NCBI GenBank assembly: GCA_040218145.1
Contig: JAVJQK010000104.1
Coordinates: 186,001-250,000 of the forward strand
Length of the DNA stretch: 64,000 bases
Reading direction: 5' to 3'
Origin: Sandaracinaceae bacterium
GTDB taxonomy: Bacteria > Myxococcota_A > Polyangia > Polyangiales > Sandaracinaceae
Of the stretch, positions 37,319 to 47,380 are shown one piece after another (position 1 is the stretch's first letter; every line of letters begins with the position of its first letter). A program made the translations under genes and the position numbers. The notes beneath the pieces were generated by a model. That model was given only the letters and a program-made list of their open reading frames with translations. It was not told the DNA's origin and searched no databases.

Positions 37319-37321
37319 CCT
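37316..37321 (+). promoter_or_regulatory. TAGCCT -10-like hexamer, 6 nt before start
   Basis: TAGCCT begins within the end of the M50 gene and lies exactly 6 nt before GTG 37328. It could drive the next gene separately. Confidence 0.35.
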
Positions 37322-37327
37322 CGCCGC

Positions 37328-37999
37328 GTGGAGCAAGCGCTCGTCGAAGAGGCCGTGGAGCGGGGCGAGCTGAGGCGCGACGCGCTGGAGCTCCTCTCGC
37401 TGCTCGACGATCCAGCCGCGCGCCGCGCGCTCGGGGCGATGCCGCTCGAGCTGACCGAGGCGCCCGGCCAGGCGTGGCTGCCGGAGCGCGACCTCCCGTC
37501 CGAAGCCTGGCGCTCGATGGCCGACTGGCTCGATCGCCTGGACGCCGCGCCGATCCGCGCGGCGGCGCGCGCGGTGGTGCTGCAGATCGCCGAGCGACTC
37601 GACCCCGAGGACGAGCCGCCGGCCGTGGTGCACGAGGGCCTGCACACCGGGCCGAACGGCGCGCTGGTCATCTCCGCGGCGGACGCGAAGGCCTGGTTCC
37701 CGCTGAGCGCGCTCGTCCGGCGCGCGGCCGCCGCGAGCGGGTTCGAATGGCCCGGAGCGCTGAGGGAGCGAAGCAAGGCGCGCCTGTGCGCCGAGCTGGC
37801 CGGGCTCGACTGGCGCGCCGTGTGGGCCGCGCGATGGCTCGCGGAGCTGGGCGAGGAGCGCGGGGACGATCGCGTCGCGGGCGCGGCGGCCTGCGTCGGG
37901 GCCTACGCCGAGGGCGTGCTCGGTCGGGCCGAGACGCGCCGCGTCTTCCGCGAGGCGCTGCTCGCGCACATCAGCCGATCTCCGGCCGCATCCCGATGA
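37328..37999 (+). CDS. Hypothetical helical protein
   Basis: A 223-residue, Ala/Leu/Glu/Arg-rich cytoplasmic protein, predicted mostly helical, with no known motif. One beta segment in the middle ([32 protein letters not shown]) breaks the helices. Nine bases downstream of the M50 gene, overlapping convergent folE by 29 bp. Function not recognised. Confidence 0.7.
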   Translation: MEQALVEEAVERGELRRDALELLSLLDDPAARRALGAMPLELTEAPGQAWLPERDLPSEAWRSMADWLDRLDAAPIRAAARAVVLQIAERLDPEDEPPAVVHEGLHTGPNGALVISAADAKAWFPLSALVRRAAAASGFEWPGALRERSKARLCAELAGLDWRAVWAARWLAELGEERGDDRVAGAAACVGAYAEGVLGRAETRRVFREALLAHISRSPAASR

Positions 38000-38597
38000 G
38001 CGTGAACAGCTCCATGCGCGCCGCGGCGTCCCGCAGGAAGACGCCGTGGAGCTTCGAGGTCGTGGTCCAGCTCCCCGGCTTGCGCACGCCGCGGTAGCAC
38101 ATGCAGAAGTGCTGGCACTGGATGATGACGGCCACGCCCTGGGGCTGGAGCACCTCGTTGATGGTGTCGGCGACCTGCGCGGTGAGCTTCTCTTGCACCT
38201 GCAGACGCTTCGCGTAGACGTCGACGACCCGCGCGAGCTTGCTCAGGCCGACCACCCGGCCGCCCGGGATGTAGGCGACGTGCGCCTTGCCGACGAAGGG
38301 CACCATGTGGTGCTCGCAGTGCGAGTGGAGCTGGATGTCGCTGACGAGGACCAGCTCGTCGTAGCCGTTGACCTCGCCGAAGGTGCGCTCGAGGTGAGCG
38401 CGCGGATCCTCCGCGTAGCCGGAGAAGTGCTCGGCCATCGCGCGCACGACGCGGGCCGGCGTCTCCTCGAGGCCTTCGCGCGCGGGGTCCTCGCCGATGA
38501 ACTTCAGGAGACCACGGACATGGGTCTCCGCGTCGGCGATCTCCTCCGAGCTGCGCACCCAGGTCTCGTCGGGGCTGCTGTCGTCGCTGATGCTCAT
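37971..38597 (-). CDS. folE: GTP cyclohydrolase I
   Basis: A 208-residue enzyme making 7,8-dihydroneopterin triphosphate from GTP, the first step of folate and pterin synthesis. The zinc site is intact: [11 protein letters not shown] and [11 protein letters not shown]. Also [24 protein letters not shown] and the C-terminal TRxEF-equivalent region are as expected (here ARMELFTLI). ATG 38597 gives a normal N-terminus. Monocistronic. Confidence 0.95.
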   Translation of the reverse strand: MSISDDSSPDETWVRSSEEIADAETHVRGLLKFIGEDPAREGLEETPARVVRAMAEHFSGYAEDPRAHLERTFGEVNGYDELVLVSDIQLHSHCEHHMVPFVGKAHVAYIPGGRVVGLSKLARVVDVYAKRLQVQEKLTAQVADTINEVLQPQGVAVIIQCQHFCMCYRGVRKPGSWTTTSKLHGVFLRDAAARMELFTLIGMRPEIG

Positions 38598-38672
38598 GGC
38601 GGGGGGTGTACTACCAAGCCCTCCACGTGACCAACCACACGAGGAGGTTGGCCGCTCCGCGCTCGGTGACGC

Positions 38673-38678
38673 TAGCTT
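38673..38678 (+). promoter_or_regulatory. TAGCTT -10-like hexamer, 10 nt before start
   Basis: TAGCTT lies 10 nt upstream of ATG 38689; the predicted leader would be at most a few bases. Confidence 0.35.
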
Positions 38679-38688
38679 CCGGCCCAGC

Positions 38689-39147
38689 ATGGAGATTCTC
38701 CTCATCGTCGGCTCGGAGATGGGCAACGCCGAGATGGTCGGCGACCTGGTCAAGGACGAGCTCGAGTCCCTGGGCCACACGGTCGAGATGATCGCCGACG
38801 GCTCGCTCGAAGAGCTCGGCCTGGAGAACCGCTCCACGCTCCTGATCGTCAGCTCGACCACCGGGCTGGGCGACATCCCGCAGAACATCGAGCCGATCTG
38901 GGAGGCGCTGAACGAAGAGCGCCCGGATCTCTCGCACCTGAAATACGGCCTCGTCGGCATGGGCGACCGCAACTACAAGGACACCTTCTGCGGCGGCCCG
39001 CGCAAGTGGGACGCGCTGCTCAGCGAGCTGGGCGCCGCCCCCGCGGGCGAGAAGCTCTACCTCGACGCGACCGACAACCCGTGCCCCGACGAGGACGCCA
39101 TCGCGTGGCTCCCGAGCTGGCTCGAGGCGCTCTCGTCCTCTACCTGA
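38689..39147 (+). CDS. Flavodoxin-like protein
   Basis: A 152-residue flavodoxin fold with an FMN phosphate-binding loop near the N-terminus ([15 protein letters not shown]), second loop [13 protein letters not shown] and third loop [15 protein letters not shown]. It resembles MioC-type or small flavodoxin proteins. Likely an electron carrier; the FprA-type reductase at 33001-34305 is a plausible but unlinked partner. Confidence 0.9.
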   Translation: MEILLIVGSEMGNAEMVGDLVKDELESLGHTVEMIADGSLEELGLENRSTLLIVSSTTGLGDIPQNIEPIWEALNEERPDLSHLKYGLVGMGDRNYKDTFCGGPRKWDALLSELGAAPAGEKLYLDATDNPCPDEDAIAWLPSWLEALSSST

Positions 39148-39889
39148 GGAAGAACACGATCAGGTCGTAGATCGTGTGCGTGTAGACCGCGACCGCGAAG
39201 CCGCGGAAGCGGTAGACGGCGGCCAGGTACACGCCCGCGAGCGCGCGGAAGAAGAACGAGTCGAGGCGGAACGGGTCCCCGAAGCTGCCCACGTAGTGGA
39301 TGCCGCTGAAGATCACGGAGGAGACGAGCCCCGCGATCAGCGCCGCCTTCCACTCCTTCATCTTCAGGCCGCGGTGCAGGGCCCAGGTGCCGCCCGCGAA
39401 GAGGCCGACGCGGAAGACCAGCTCCTCGTGGAAGCCGGCGCCGGCCGCCATCACGAGCTTCTCGAGCGGGTTCATCGCGGGCGGTCCGGCCTGCCAGTCG
39501 AAGAGCTGGTGCGTCGCCCAGCCGACCGTGAAGCTCATCAGCAGCGCGAGCACGACGCTCTCCCCGAGCACGGGCAGCCACTCGGTCGGGCGGATCTTGC
39601 CTTTGCGCCGCAGCCACCACGCGGCGCCCGCGATCGCCGCCGCGTACCCGAGCGTGAGGCCCACGTAGCCGAGCAGGCTGTGCTCGAGCAGCTCGAACGT
39701 CAGCCCGCTGACCAGATCGACGCCGTTGCGCAGCTGAATGAGCAGGATGCCGAGGTGGTAGAGCAGGAAGATCGGGATGGTGAGCAGCAGGCTGGTCAGC
39801 GGGTCGTGCCGATGCTTCAGGAAGCCGACGAAGCCGCGCTTCTGCGGCGCGCGCTCCGGGCTCTTCTTCCTCGTGGGCGTGTCGGCCAT
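39140..39889 (-). CDS. CPBP family intramembrane metalloprotease
   Basis: A 249-residue membrane protein of the CPBP/Rce1 family. Motif 1 is HEELVFRVGLF (Glu155, Glu156, Arg160), motif 2 FSGIHYVG (His198), motif 3 HTIYDL (His238, Asp242 at the usual Asn position). The N-terminus is basic and Pro/Lys-rich. AGAGGGAGAG directly before the ATG makes this one of the few genes here with a strong Shine-Dalgarno sequence. Substrate unknown. Confidence 0.88.
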   Translation of the reverse strand: MADTPTRKKSPERAPQKRGFVGFLKHRHDPLTSLLLTIPIFLLYHLGILLIQLRNGVDLVSGLTFELLEHSLLGYVGLTLGYAAAIAGAAWWLRRKGKIRPTEWLPVLGESVVLALLMSFTVGWATHQLFDWQAGPPAMNPLEKLVMAAGAGFHEELVFRVGLFAGGTWALHRGLKMKEWKAALIAGLVSSVIFSGIHYVGSFGDPFRLDSFFFRALAGVYLAAVYRFRGFAVAVYTHTIYDLIVFFLR

Positions 39890-39974
39890 GCTCTCCCTCT
39901 GTGGGACCCTCGGTTGGACACCTAGGTCCGCTCGTCGATTCCGCGCGCGCCTTTGCCTCTCGCGCGTGAGCGGA

Positions 39975-39980
39975 TAGTCT
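39975..39980 (+). promoter_or_regulatory. TAGTCT -10-like hexamer, 8 nt before start
   Basis: TAGTCT lies 8 nt before ATG 39989 of the biotin carrier gene. Confidence 0.4.
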
Positions 39981-39988
39981 CCCGCGCG

Positions 39989-40486
39989 ATGAAGTACCGC
40001 GTCACCATCGAAGGCGTCGAGCGGGAGGTCGACGTGATCGTCACCCCCGGCGGAGGCGTGACCGTCTCCATGGACGGCTCCCCCGTCGAAGCGGACGTCG
40101 AGCGCGTCCCGGGCGGGCTGAGCCTGATGCTCGGCAACCGCGTCTACGACCTCGCGTTCGGCGGCAAGCCGCAGGCGATGGACGTGGCCGCGGGCGCGGC
40201 GCGCGGCGTGGCCGAGGTCGAGAGCGAGCGCATGCGCGCCCGGCGGAAGAAGAAGGGCGGGCTCGGCGCGGGCGGCAAGGAGATCCGCTCTCCCATGCCC
40301 GGCCGCGTCGTGAAGCTGCTCGTGGCCGTCGGCGACGAGGTCGCGGAGGGCGACGCCTGCGTCGTCGTCGAGGCGATGAAGATGGAGAACGAGCTCCGCG
40401 CCCCGACCGCCGGCACGGTGCAGGCGATCCACGCGGAGGAGGGCGCCAGCGTCGAAGGCCAGGCGCTCCTCGTCAGCTTCACTTGA
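39989..40486 (+). CDS. Biotin carboxyl carrier domain protein
   Basis: A 165-residue carrier. The C-terminal biotinyl domain (about 98-165) has the modification site EAMKMEN (Lys131) and hinge SPMPGRVV. The N-terminal 80 residues form a beta-rich region followed by a basic linker, as in carrier subunits of acyl-CoA or pyruvate-type carboxylases. No carboxylase subunit is adjacent, so the partner is encoded elsewhere. Overlaps the NtrC-type gene by 8 bp at the 3' end. Confidence 0.9.
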   Translation: MKYRVTIEGVEREVDVIVTPGGGVTVSMDGSPVEADVERVPGGLSLMLGNRVYDLAFGGKPQAMDVAAGAARGVAEVESERMRARRKKKGGLGAGGKEIRSPMPGRVVKLLVAVGDEVAEGDACVVVEAMKMENELRAPTAGTVQAIHAEEGASVEGQALLVSFT

Positions 40487-41834
40487 TGCCGTAGTCCTTG
40501 ATCTTGTAGAGCAGCGCGCGATGCGAGATCTCGAGCAGCTTGCTCGCGGCGGTGCGGTTGCCGTCGGTCTTCTCGAGCGCCTTGAGGATCAGCGTCTCCT
40601 CCATGTAGCGCTGCGTCTTCTTGATGCTCAGCTCGCCCGTCGCGAGGATGGCCTGCACCGGATCGGGCTCGCGCAGCCGGTCGGGTAGGTCCGCCTCTCC
40701 GAGCGTGTCGCCGTCGGCGAGCACCATCGCGCGCTCGATGACGTTCTCGAGCTCCCGCACGTTGCCCGGCCAGTGGTAGGCGAGCATCAGCTTGCGCGCC
40801 TTCGCGTCCACGCCCCGGATCCGCGTCCCGAGCCGCGCGTTGTTCCGCTCGAGGAAGGCGTCGGTGAGCATCGGCAGGTCGCCCTTCCGCTCGCGCAGCG
40901 GGGGCACCTGGATGGGCAGCACGTTGAGCCGGTAGAAGAGGTCCTCGCGGAACCGCCCCTCGTCGACCTCTTCCTTCAGGTTGCGCACCGTGGCCGCGAC
41001 CACGCGCACGTCGACCTCGCGGTCCTTCGTCTCGCCGAGCCGCCGGAAGGTCCCCTCCTGGAGCGCGCGCAGGAGCTTCACCTGCGTCGCGAGCGGCAGC
41101 TCCCCGATCTCGTCGAGGAAGAGCGTCCCTCCGTCCGCCTCCTCGAACAGCCCGGGCTTGTCGCTGCTCGCGTCGGTGAACGCGCCGCGCTTGTGCCCGA
41201 AGAGCTCGCTCTCGATGAGCTGCTCCGGGATGGCCCCGCAGTTGATGGGCACGAACGGTCGATCCTTGCGCGCCCCGCGCTCGTGCAGCGCCCGCGCGAC
41301 CAGCTCCTTGCCCGTCCCGCTCTCGCCCTGGATGAGCACGGTCGTCGAGTACGCGGCGGCCTTCTCGACGACGCGAAACACCTTCTGCATCGGGTCGCTG
41401 CGCCCGATCATCCCGGCGAAGCTCGACTGCTCGCGCATCTGCGCCTTGAGCTCCCGGTTCTCGCGCTTGAGGCTCTCCCGCTCCTCGGCCTTGCGCAGCG
41501 CGAGCAGCACCTCGTCCTGCTTGAACGGCTTCGACACGTAGTCGTACGCGCCCGCCTTCATCGCCTCGAGCGCCAGGTCCACCGAGCCGAACGCGCTCAT
41601 CACGATGACCGTCGCCTCGACGCCCTTCTCGGTGAGCTTCCGCGTCAGCTCGATCCCCGTCATCCCGCCCATGCGCACGTCCGCGAGCACGAAGTCCGGC
41701 GCCAGCTCCTCCACCTCGTCGAGCGCCATCTCCCCGCTGGAGGCCACGGCCACCTCGTAGCCGTGCTTCTTGAGCATCGTGCGCAACACGAGCCGAATGT
41801 TCTCTTCGTCGTCGACGACGAGCACGCGCGCCAT
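40479..41834 (-). CDS. NtrC-family sigma-54-dependent response regulator
   Basis: A 451-residue regulator: REC domain (1-120, VVDDEENIR, phospho-Asp52 in ADVRMGG, KPF), AAA+ domain with Walker A GESGTGKE, sigma-54 contact loop GAFTDA (the usual GAFTGA with Gly to Asp), Walker B GTLFLDEIGE, and a Fis-type HTH (NRTAASKLLEISHRALLYKI). It should activate sigma-54 promoters on phosphorylation. No cognate kinase is adjacent. Upstream, TAGGAT lies 6 nt before the ATG and the repeat array begins. Confidence 0.95.
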   Translation of the reverse strand: MARVLVVDDEENIRLVLRTMLKKHGYEVAVASSGEMALDEVEELAPDFVLADVRMGGMTGIELTRKLTEKGVEATVIVMSAFGSVDLALEAMKAGAYDYVSKPFKQDEVLLALRKAEERESLKRENRELKAQMREQSSFAGMIGRSDPMQKVFRVVEKAAAYSTTVLIQGESGTGKELVARALHERGARKDRPFVPINCGAIPEQLIESELFGHKRGAFTDASSDKPGLFEEADGGTLFLDEIGELPLATQVKLLRALQEGTFRRLGETKDREVDVRVVAATVRNLKEEVDEGRFREDLFYRLNVLPIQVPPLRERKGDLPMLTDAFLERNNARLGTRIRGVDAKARKLMLAYHWPGNVRELENVIERAMVLADGDTLGEADLPDRLREPDPVQAILATGELSIKKTQRYMEETLILKALEKTDGNRTAASKLLEISHRALLYKIKDYGIK

Positions 41835-41840
41835 CCGCGC

Positions 41841-41846
41841 ATCCTA
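41841..41846 (-). promoter_or_regulatory. TAGGAT -10-like hexamer, 6 nt before start
   Basis: Minus-strand TAGGAT lies exactly 6 nt upstream of ATG 41834. Confidence 0.45.
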
Positions 41847-41937
41847 CGCCACTCCCGCCGACCGCGTGGCGCGAACTCCAGACGCGCCCCTCGAGTGCCC
41901 CCAAAGCGCCAGCGAGGCGGCGGGCGACGAGCGAACC

Positions 41938-42077
41938 GACGCCGCCCCCGAGCGGCGAGCCAAGCGACGCCGCGATCGGCCGGCGAGCCAAGCGACGCCG
42001 CCCCCGAGCGGCGAGCGAACCGACGCCGCCCCCGAGCGGCGAGCGAAGCGACGCCGCGCCCCCAAGCGGAGGTCCCG
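41938..42077. repeat. 28-bp tandem repeat, four copies plus a partial
   Basis: Units begin with GACGCCGC at 41938, 41966, 41994, 42022 and 42050, an exact 28-bp period. The core contains GCCGC/GCGGC arms around CCCCGA. Period is not a multiple of three and the region has no credible gene. A degenerate copy may precede it. Confidence 0.9.
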
Positions 42078-42112
42078 CGGCAGCGGGCGCCCAGCTTTCG
42101 CGCAGCGAAAGC
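42074..42112. other. Two short hairpins at the start of the repeat array
   Basis: CCCGC/GCGGG arms around GGCA (42074-42087), then an 8-bp perfect stem GCTTTCGC/GCGAAAGC around a GCA loop (42094-42112). The second uses the same kind of GNA triloop as hairpins inside the following 180-bp units. Confidence 0.7.
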
Positions 42113-42120
42113 GCGAGGCG

Positions 42121-42637
42121 CGTGGCTCACGCGCGGAGCGCGGGACACGGGCGGCGCAGCCGCCCGACTTGGGTTGGGGGGGCCCCGTGGAGCCGGCGCA
42201 GCGATGTTTGCGAAGGGCGCGAAGCGCCCGAAGCGAACATCGTTGCGACGGCGCAACGGGGGGGAGGGGCTTGAAAGGCCCCGCCCAGAAAAAAACGCCG
42301 CGTGGCTCACGCGCGGAGCGCGGGACACGGGCGGCGCAGCCGCCCGACTTGGGTTGGGGGGGCCCCGTGGAGCCGTCGCAGCGATGTTTGCGAAGGGCGC
42401 GAAGCGCCCGCAGCGAACATCGTTGCGACGGCGCAACGGGGGGGAGGGGCTTGAAAAGCCCCGCCCAGAAAAAAACGCCGCGTGGCTCACGCGCGGAGCG
42501 CGGGACACGGGCGGCGCAGCCGCCCGACTTGGGTGGGGGGGCCCCGTGGAGCGGGTGCAGCGATGTTCGCGAAGGGCGAAGCCCGAAGCGAACATCGTTG
42601 TGCCCGCGCAGCGGGGGGGAGGGGCTTGAAAAGCCCC
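42121..42637. repeat. Three tandem 180-bp structured repeat units
   Basis: Units start at 42121, 42301 and 42481; the first two are 180 bp, the third is 5 bp shorter and ends at the sulP gene. Each has GCGC-GGA-GCGC, GGGCGGC-GCA-GCCGCCC (42149-42165 in unit 1), a long hairpin (42192-42252, 42372-42432, 42551-42607) with an inner GAA-loop stem, and GGGGCTT-GAA-AAGCCCC. Units 2 and 3 differ in the long hairpin by paired, compensating changes. With the 28-bp repeats this fills the only non-coding stretch above 300 bases in the window. No open frame is conserved across the indels of unit 3. Confidence 0.9.
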
Positions 42638-42646
42638 TCCCAACAA

Positions 42647-44281
42647 CTAATGCCCCACGATCTTCCCAGGGGCCGCGGGCACGTCGACGAGCGTGACCGC
42701 GATGTCGCGCGTGTGGGCCGTCTCCTCGAACTCGTGGATGAGCTCGAGCACGTCGGGGTGGATGTACATCGAGGGGCGCGCGTCGATCTCGACCATGCTG
42801 TGGCCCGGCAGCTCGTGCAGGACCTTGTTCACGCTCGCCTTGTTGAGGAACGAGACGTTCTCGCTCAGCTCGATGCGGATGCAGTTCTTGCCCGTCTCTT
42901 CGTGCGACTCGCGGTGGTGGATGAAGTACGGCGTCTTCAGGTTCGCGCGCAGGATGAAGAAGACGGCGACCGCCATCCCGATGCCGACACCCTTGAGGAG
43001 GTCCGTGGCCAGGATCGCCGCCACGGTGATGGCGAAGGGCGCCCACTGCTCCATGGACTGCCGGAACATGCCGATCACGAGGGTCGGGTTGGCGAGCTTG
43101 TAGCCGACGTGGAGGAGCACGGCCGCGAGGGCCGCGAGCGGGATCATGTTGAGCACCATCGGGAGCAGGACCAGGCCTATCAGGAGCAACAAGCCGTGCG
43201 CGAAGGCGCTGACGCGGCTGCGGGCGCCCGAGTGGATGTTCGCCGAGCCGCGCACGATGACCGCCGTCATCGGGAGACCACCGATCGAGCCGGCGATCAT
43301 GTTGCCGATACCCTGCGCGGCCAGCTCGCGATTGGTCGGCGTGTTGCGCTTGTAGGGGTCGAGCTTGTCGATGGCCTCGATGCAGAGCAGCGTCTCGATG
43401 CTCGCGACCGCGGCGATGGTGAAGGCCGACGACCAGACGTCGACGTCGCCGATGCGGCCGAAGTCGGGGAAGGACATCTCCGCGAAGAGGCCCGAGAGCC
43501 CACCCGTGGGCAGCGACACGAGGTGCTCGCCCGAGAGGAAGAGGTCGCCCGCGAAGGCCTGGTAGGCGACGTTGATGCCGATGCCGAGGCCCACGGCCAC
43601 GAGCGGGCCGGGCAGCCACTTGAGCTTCTTGAGGGCGGGGATCTGCGCCCAGGCGATCAGCATCACGAGGCCGATGCCCGCGATGATCGTCGCCCCGACG
43701 TGCATGTGGGTGAAGGAGAACGTCAGCGCCTCGAGCGGGCCCATCTGGCCGTCGCGCAGGAGCGTGAGGTCTCCCTCGAAGCTCGCCGAGTCGAGCCCGA
43801 CCGCGTGCGGCAGCTGCTTCATGATCAGGATGATCCCGATCGCAGCGAGCATCCCCTTGATGACGCTCGAGGGGAAGTAGTACGCAAAGATACCTGCGCG
43901 CAGGATGCCGAAGCCGAACTGCAGCGCCCCGGCGAGCACCACGGCGAGCAGGAAGCCCTGATAGCCGAGGGTGTCGATGGCCACGAGCACGATGGTGGTC
44001 AGACCCGCCGCGGGGCCGCTCACCGCGAGGTGGCTGCCGCTCGCCCAGGCCACGACCACGCCGCCCACGATGCCCGTGATCAAACCAGCGAGCGGAGGGG
44101 CGCCCGACGCCACGGCGATGCCCAGGCAGAGCGGCAGCGCCACGAGGAAGACCACCACCGAGGCCGGTAGGTCGTGCTTCAGGTTCGCGAGGTAGCCGGC
44201 GTTCTGAGGCCCGAGGTCTCGCAGCGCCTCGGGCGGCTCAGAGTTGCGCGTCTCCGACTGATTCTGTTTCGCCTTGTCCAC
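42647..44281 (-). CDS. SulP-family anion transporter
   Basis: A 544-residue polytopic transporter with ten or more hydrophobic segments. The SulP core is clear: DLPASVVVFLVALPLCLGIAVASG at the first helix and GSHLAVSGPAAGLT in the anion-binding region. Substrate may be sulfate, bicarbonate or another anion. The C-terminal STAS-like domain (about 440-544) is short. GTG 44281 is the chosen start; AGGAGAG lies 15 nt upstream, rather far, so the exact start is uncertain. Confidence 0.9.
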   Translation of the reverse strand: MDKAKQNQSETRNSEPPEALRDLGPQNAGYLANLKHDLPASVVVFLVALPLCLGIAVASGAPPLAGLITGIVGGVVVAWASGSHLAVSGPAAGLTTIVLVAIDTLGYQGFLLAVVLAGALQFGFGILRAGIFAYYFPSSVIKGMLAAIGIILIMKQLPHAVGLDSASFEGDLTLLRDGQMGPLEALTFSFTHMHVGATIIAGIGLVMLIAWAQIPALKKLKWLPGPLVAVGLGIGINVAYQAFAGDLFLSGEHLVSLPTGGLSGLFAEMSFPDFGRIGDVDVWSSAFTIAAVASIETLLCIEAIDKLDPYKRNTPTNRELAAQGIGNMIAGSIGGLPMTAVIVRGSANIHSGARSRVSAFAHGLLLLIGLVLLPMVLNMIPLAALAAVLLHVGYKLANPTLVIGMFRQSMEQWAPFAITVAAILATDLLKGVGIGMAVAVFFILRANLKTPYFIHHRESHEETGKNCIRIELSENVSFLNKASVNKVLHELPGHSMVEIDARPSMYIHPDVLELIHEFEETAHTRDIAVTLVDVPAAPGKIVGH

Positions 44282-44409
44282 GGTCGACAGCCCGTTCTCT
44301 CCTGAGTTGCCCAGCGCCTCGGCGGGAGCGGGGGGGTACGCGAAAGCGACCTGTTCTATGCGATGGCAGCGGCGAATTCGCAACCCCGCGTTTTCATTGC
44401 CGGCGCTGG

Positions 44410-44415
44410 TATGCT
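44410..44415 (+). promoter_or_regulatory. TATGCT -10-like hexamer, 10 nt before start
   Basis: TATGCT lies 10 nt before ATG 44426. An in-frame ATG inside the hexamer (44411) would put the -10 within the coding region, so 44426 is preferred. Confidence 0.4.
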
Positions 44416-44425
44416 CCGCGGGCCC

Positions 44426-46261
<1,836 letters not shown>

Positions 46262-46365
46262 GGCGCGTTCGCGGCTCCAGGATCGCAATCTCCCGAAATT
46301 GTTGCTCGAAGATGGGGCGATTTGACGTGAACACGGGGGGGCTGAGTACAGTCAGAGGTCACCGC

Positions 46366-47343
46366 ATGTCGGATCGCCGAAGGCAGCTCGGGCTCAGGGC
46401 CTCCGCATCGTGCGCGTTCATCGCGCTCGCGTGCGCCTTGGTGCCGGTCGGGCTGGTGCCGGTCGGGCTGGGGGTCGCCCAGTCGGATCACTCGACGATG
46501 GTCCGCGTTCTGCGGCGGAGCCCCGACTTCCGCGCCCGGGTGCGCGCCGCCCTCGCCCTCGGGTCCACGAACGATCACGCCGTCACGCGACACCTCGTGC
46601 GGGCGCTGCGGGACGAGAACCCGGCCGTCCGCGCCGCCTCGGCCACCGCGCTCGGGCGGCTCGGCGATCCCGCGGCGCTCGACGCCCTGCGGCGGCTCGA
46701 GCGCGACGAGGAGCGGGTGGTGCGCGACGAGGCGCGGCAGGCGATACGCCGCATCGAGGTCGCGTCGCGCGGCTCCGCCCCCTCCGGCCCCAGCGCGCCC
46801 GCCCGGGTCAGCCCCCGCCGCGGCGGCGGCGACGCGTACCCGGCGATCTCGGTGATCCCACGCGCCCGCGACATCTACTGGCCGCGCATCCGCTACGTGG
46901 TCGTGCTCGGGGACATGCAGAACCGGTCCAACTTCCGGGACGACTCCCTCGCGCAGGTGCTCCAGCAGGAGGTCAGCCGCAACCTGCTGGTCCTCCGCGG
47001 CGTGGCCGTCTTCCAGGACGGGCAGCTCGACGCGAACGCCCAGCGGCAGATCGCGCGGCGGAGCCTGCCGAAGCTGCGGCTCGAGGGCTCGCTCAACCGG
47101 GTCGAGCGTCGCCGTCAGCGCCGGCAGCTCACCATCCGCTGCGAGGTGTCGCTGATGCTCATGGACGAGCCCGAGCGGAACCTGCGCGGGATGCTCCAGG
47201 GCGCGGCCGAGGGCAGCCAGCCCCAGCGCCGGGGCGCGCGGCAGCAGCAGGAGTCCACGCTGGCGCGACAGGCCCTGACCGGCGCGGTGCGGGGCGCGAT
47301 GAGCGGCGCCGCGCAGGCGATCTCGAACGCCGGCCGCCGGTAG
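46366..47343 (+). CDS. Exported HEAT-repeat protein
   Basis: A 325-residue protein with a signal peptide cleaved near GLGVAQS (about residue 39). Two HEAT-like helical repeats follow (TMVRVLRRSPDFRARVRAALALG and NPAVRAASATALGRLGDPAALDALRRL). The C-terminal part is beta-rich (YVVVLGDMQNRSNF), then a Gln/Arg-rich tail with small-residue helices. TACAGT lies 13 nt before the ATG. Function not recognised; probably a periplasmic scaffold. Confidence 0.78.
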   Translation: MSDRRRQLGLRASASCAFIALACALVPVGLVPVGLGVAQSDHSTMVRVLRRSPDFRARVRAALALGSTNDHAVTRHLVRALRDENPAVRAASATALGRLGDPAALDALRRLERDEERVVRDEARQAIRRIEVASRGSAPSGPSAPARVSPRRGGGDAYPAISVIPRARDIYWPRIRYVVVLGDMQNRSNFRDDSLAQVLQQEVSRNLLVLRGVAVFQDGQLDANAQRQIARRSLPKLRLEGSLNRVERRRQRRQLTIRCEVSLMLMDEPERNLRGMLQGAAEGSQPQRRGARQQQESTLARQALTGAVRGAMSGAAQAISNAGRR

Positions 47344-47366
47344 CCGATCCGACACGCTCCCCGTGC

Positions 47367-47372
47367 TACAGT
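47367..47372 (+). promoter_or_regulatory. TACAGT -10-like hexamer, 8 nt before start
   Basis: TACAGT lies 8 nt before GTG 47381, starting a separate unit after the HEAT gene. Confidence 0.4.
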
Positions 47373-47380
47373 GCCCCGCC

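Noticed and set aside
41938-42637. CRISPR array
   Set aside because: The repeats are directly adjacent without unique spacers, and no cas genes are nearby.
42621-42637. Intrinsic terminator for the sulP gene
   Set aside because: The GGGGCTT/AAGCCCC stem follows the stop, but no T-tract lies on the downstream side of the sulP strand; the hairpin belongs to the repeat unit.
41844-42646. The 180-bp repeats as a protein with 60-residue repeats
   Set aside because: Open frames run through units 1 and 2, but unit 3 has separate 1-nt and 4-nt losses that break the frame, and the changes preserve base pairing instead of amino acids.
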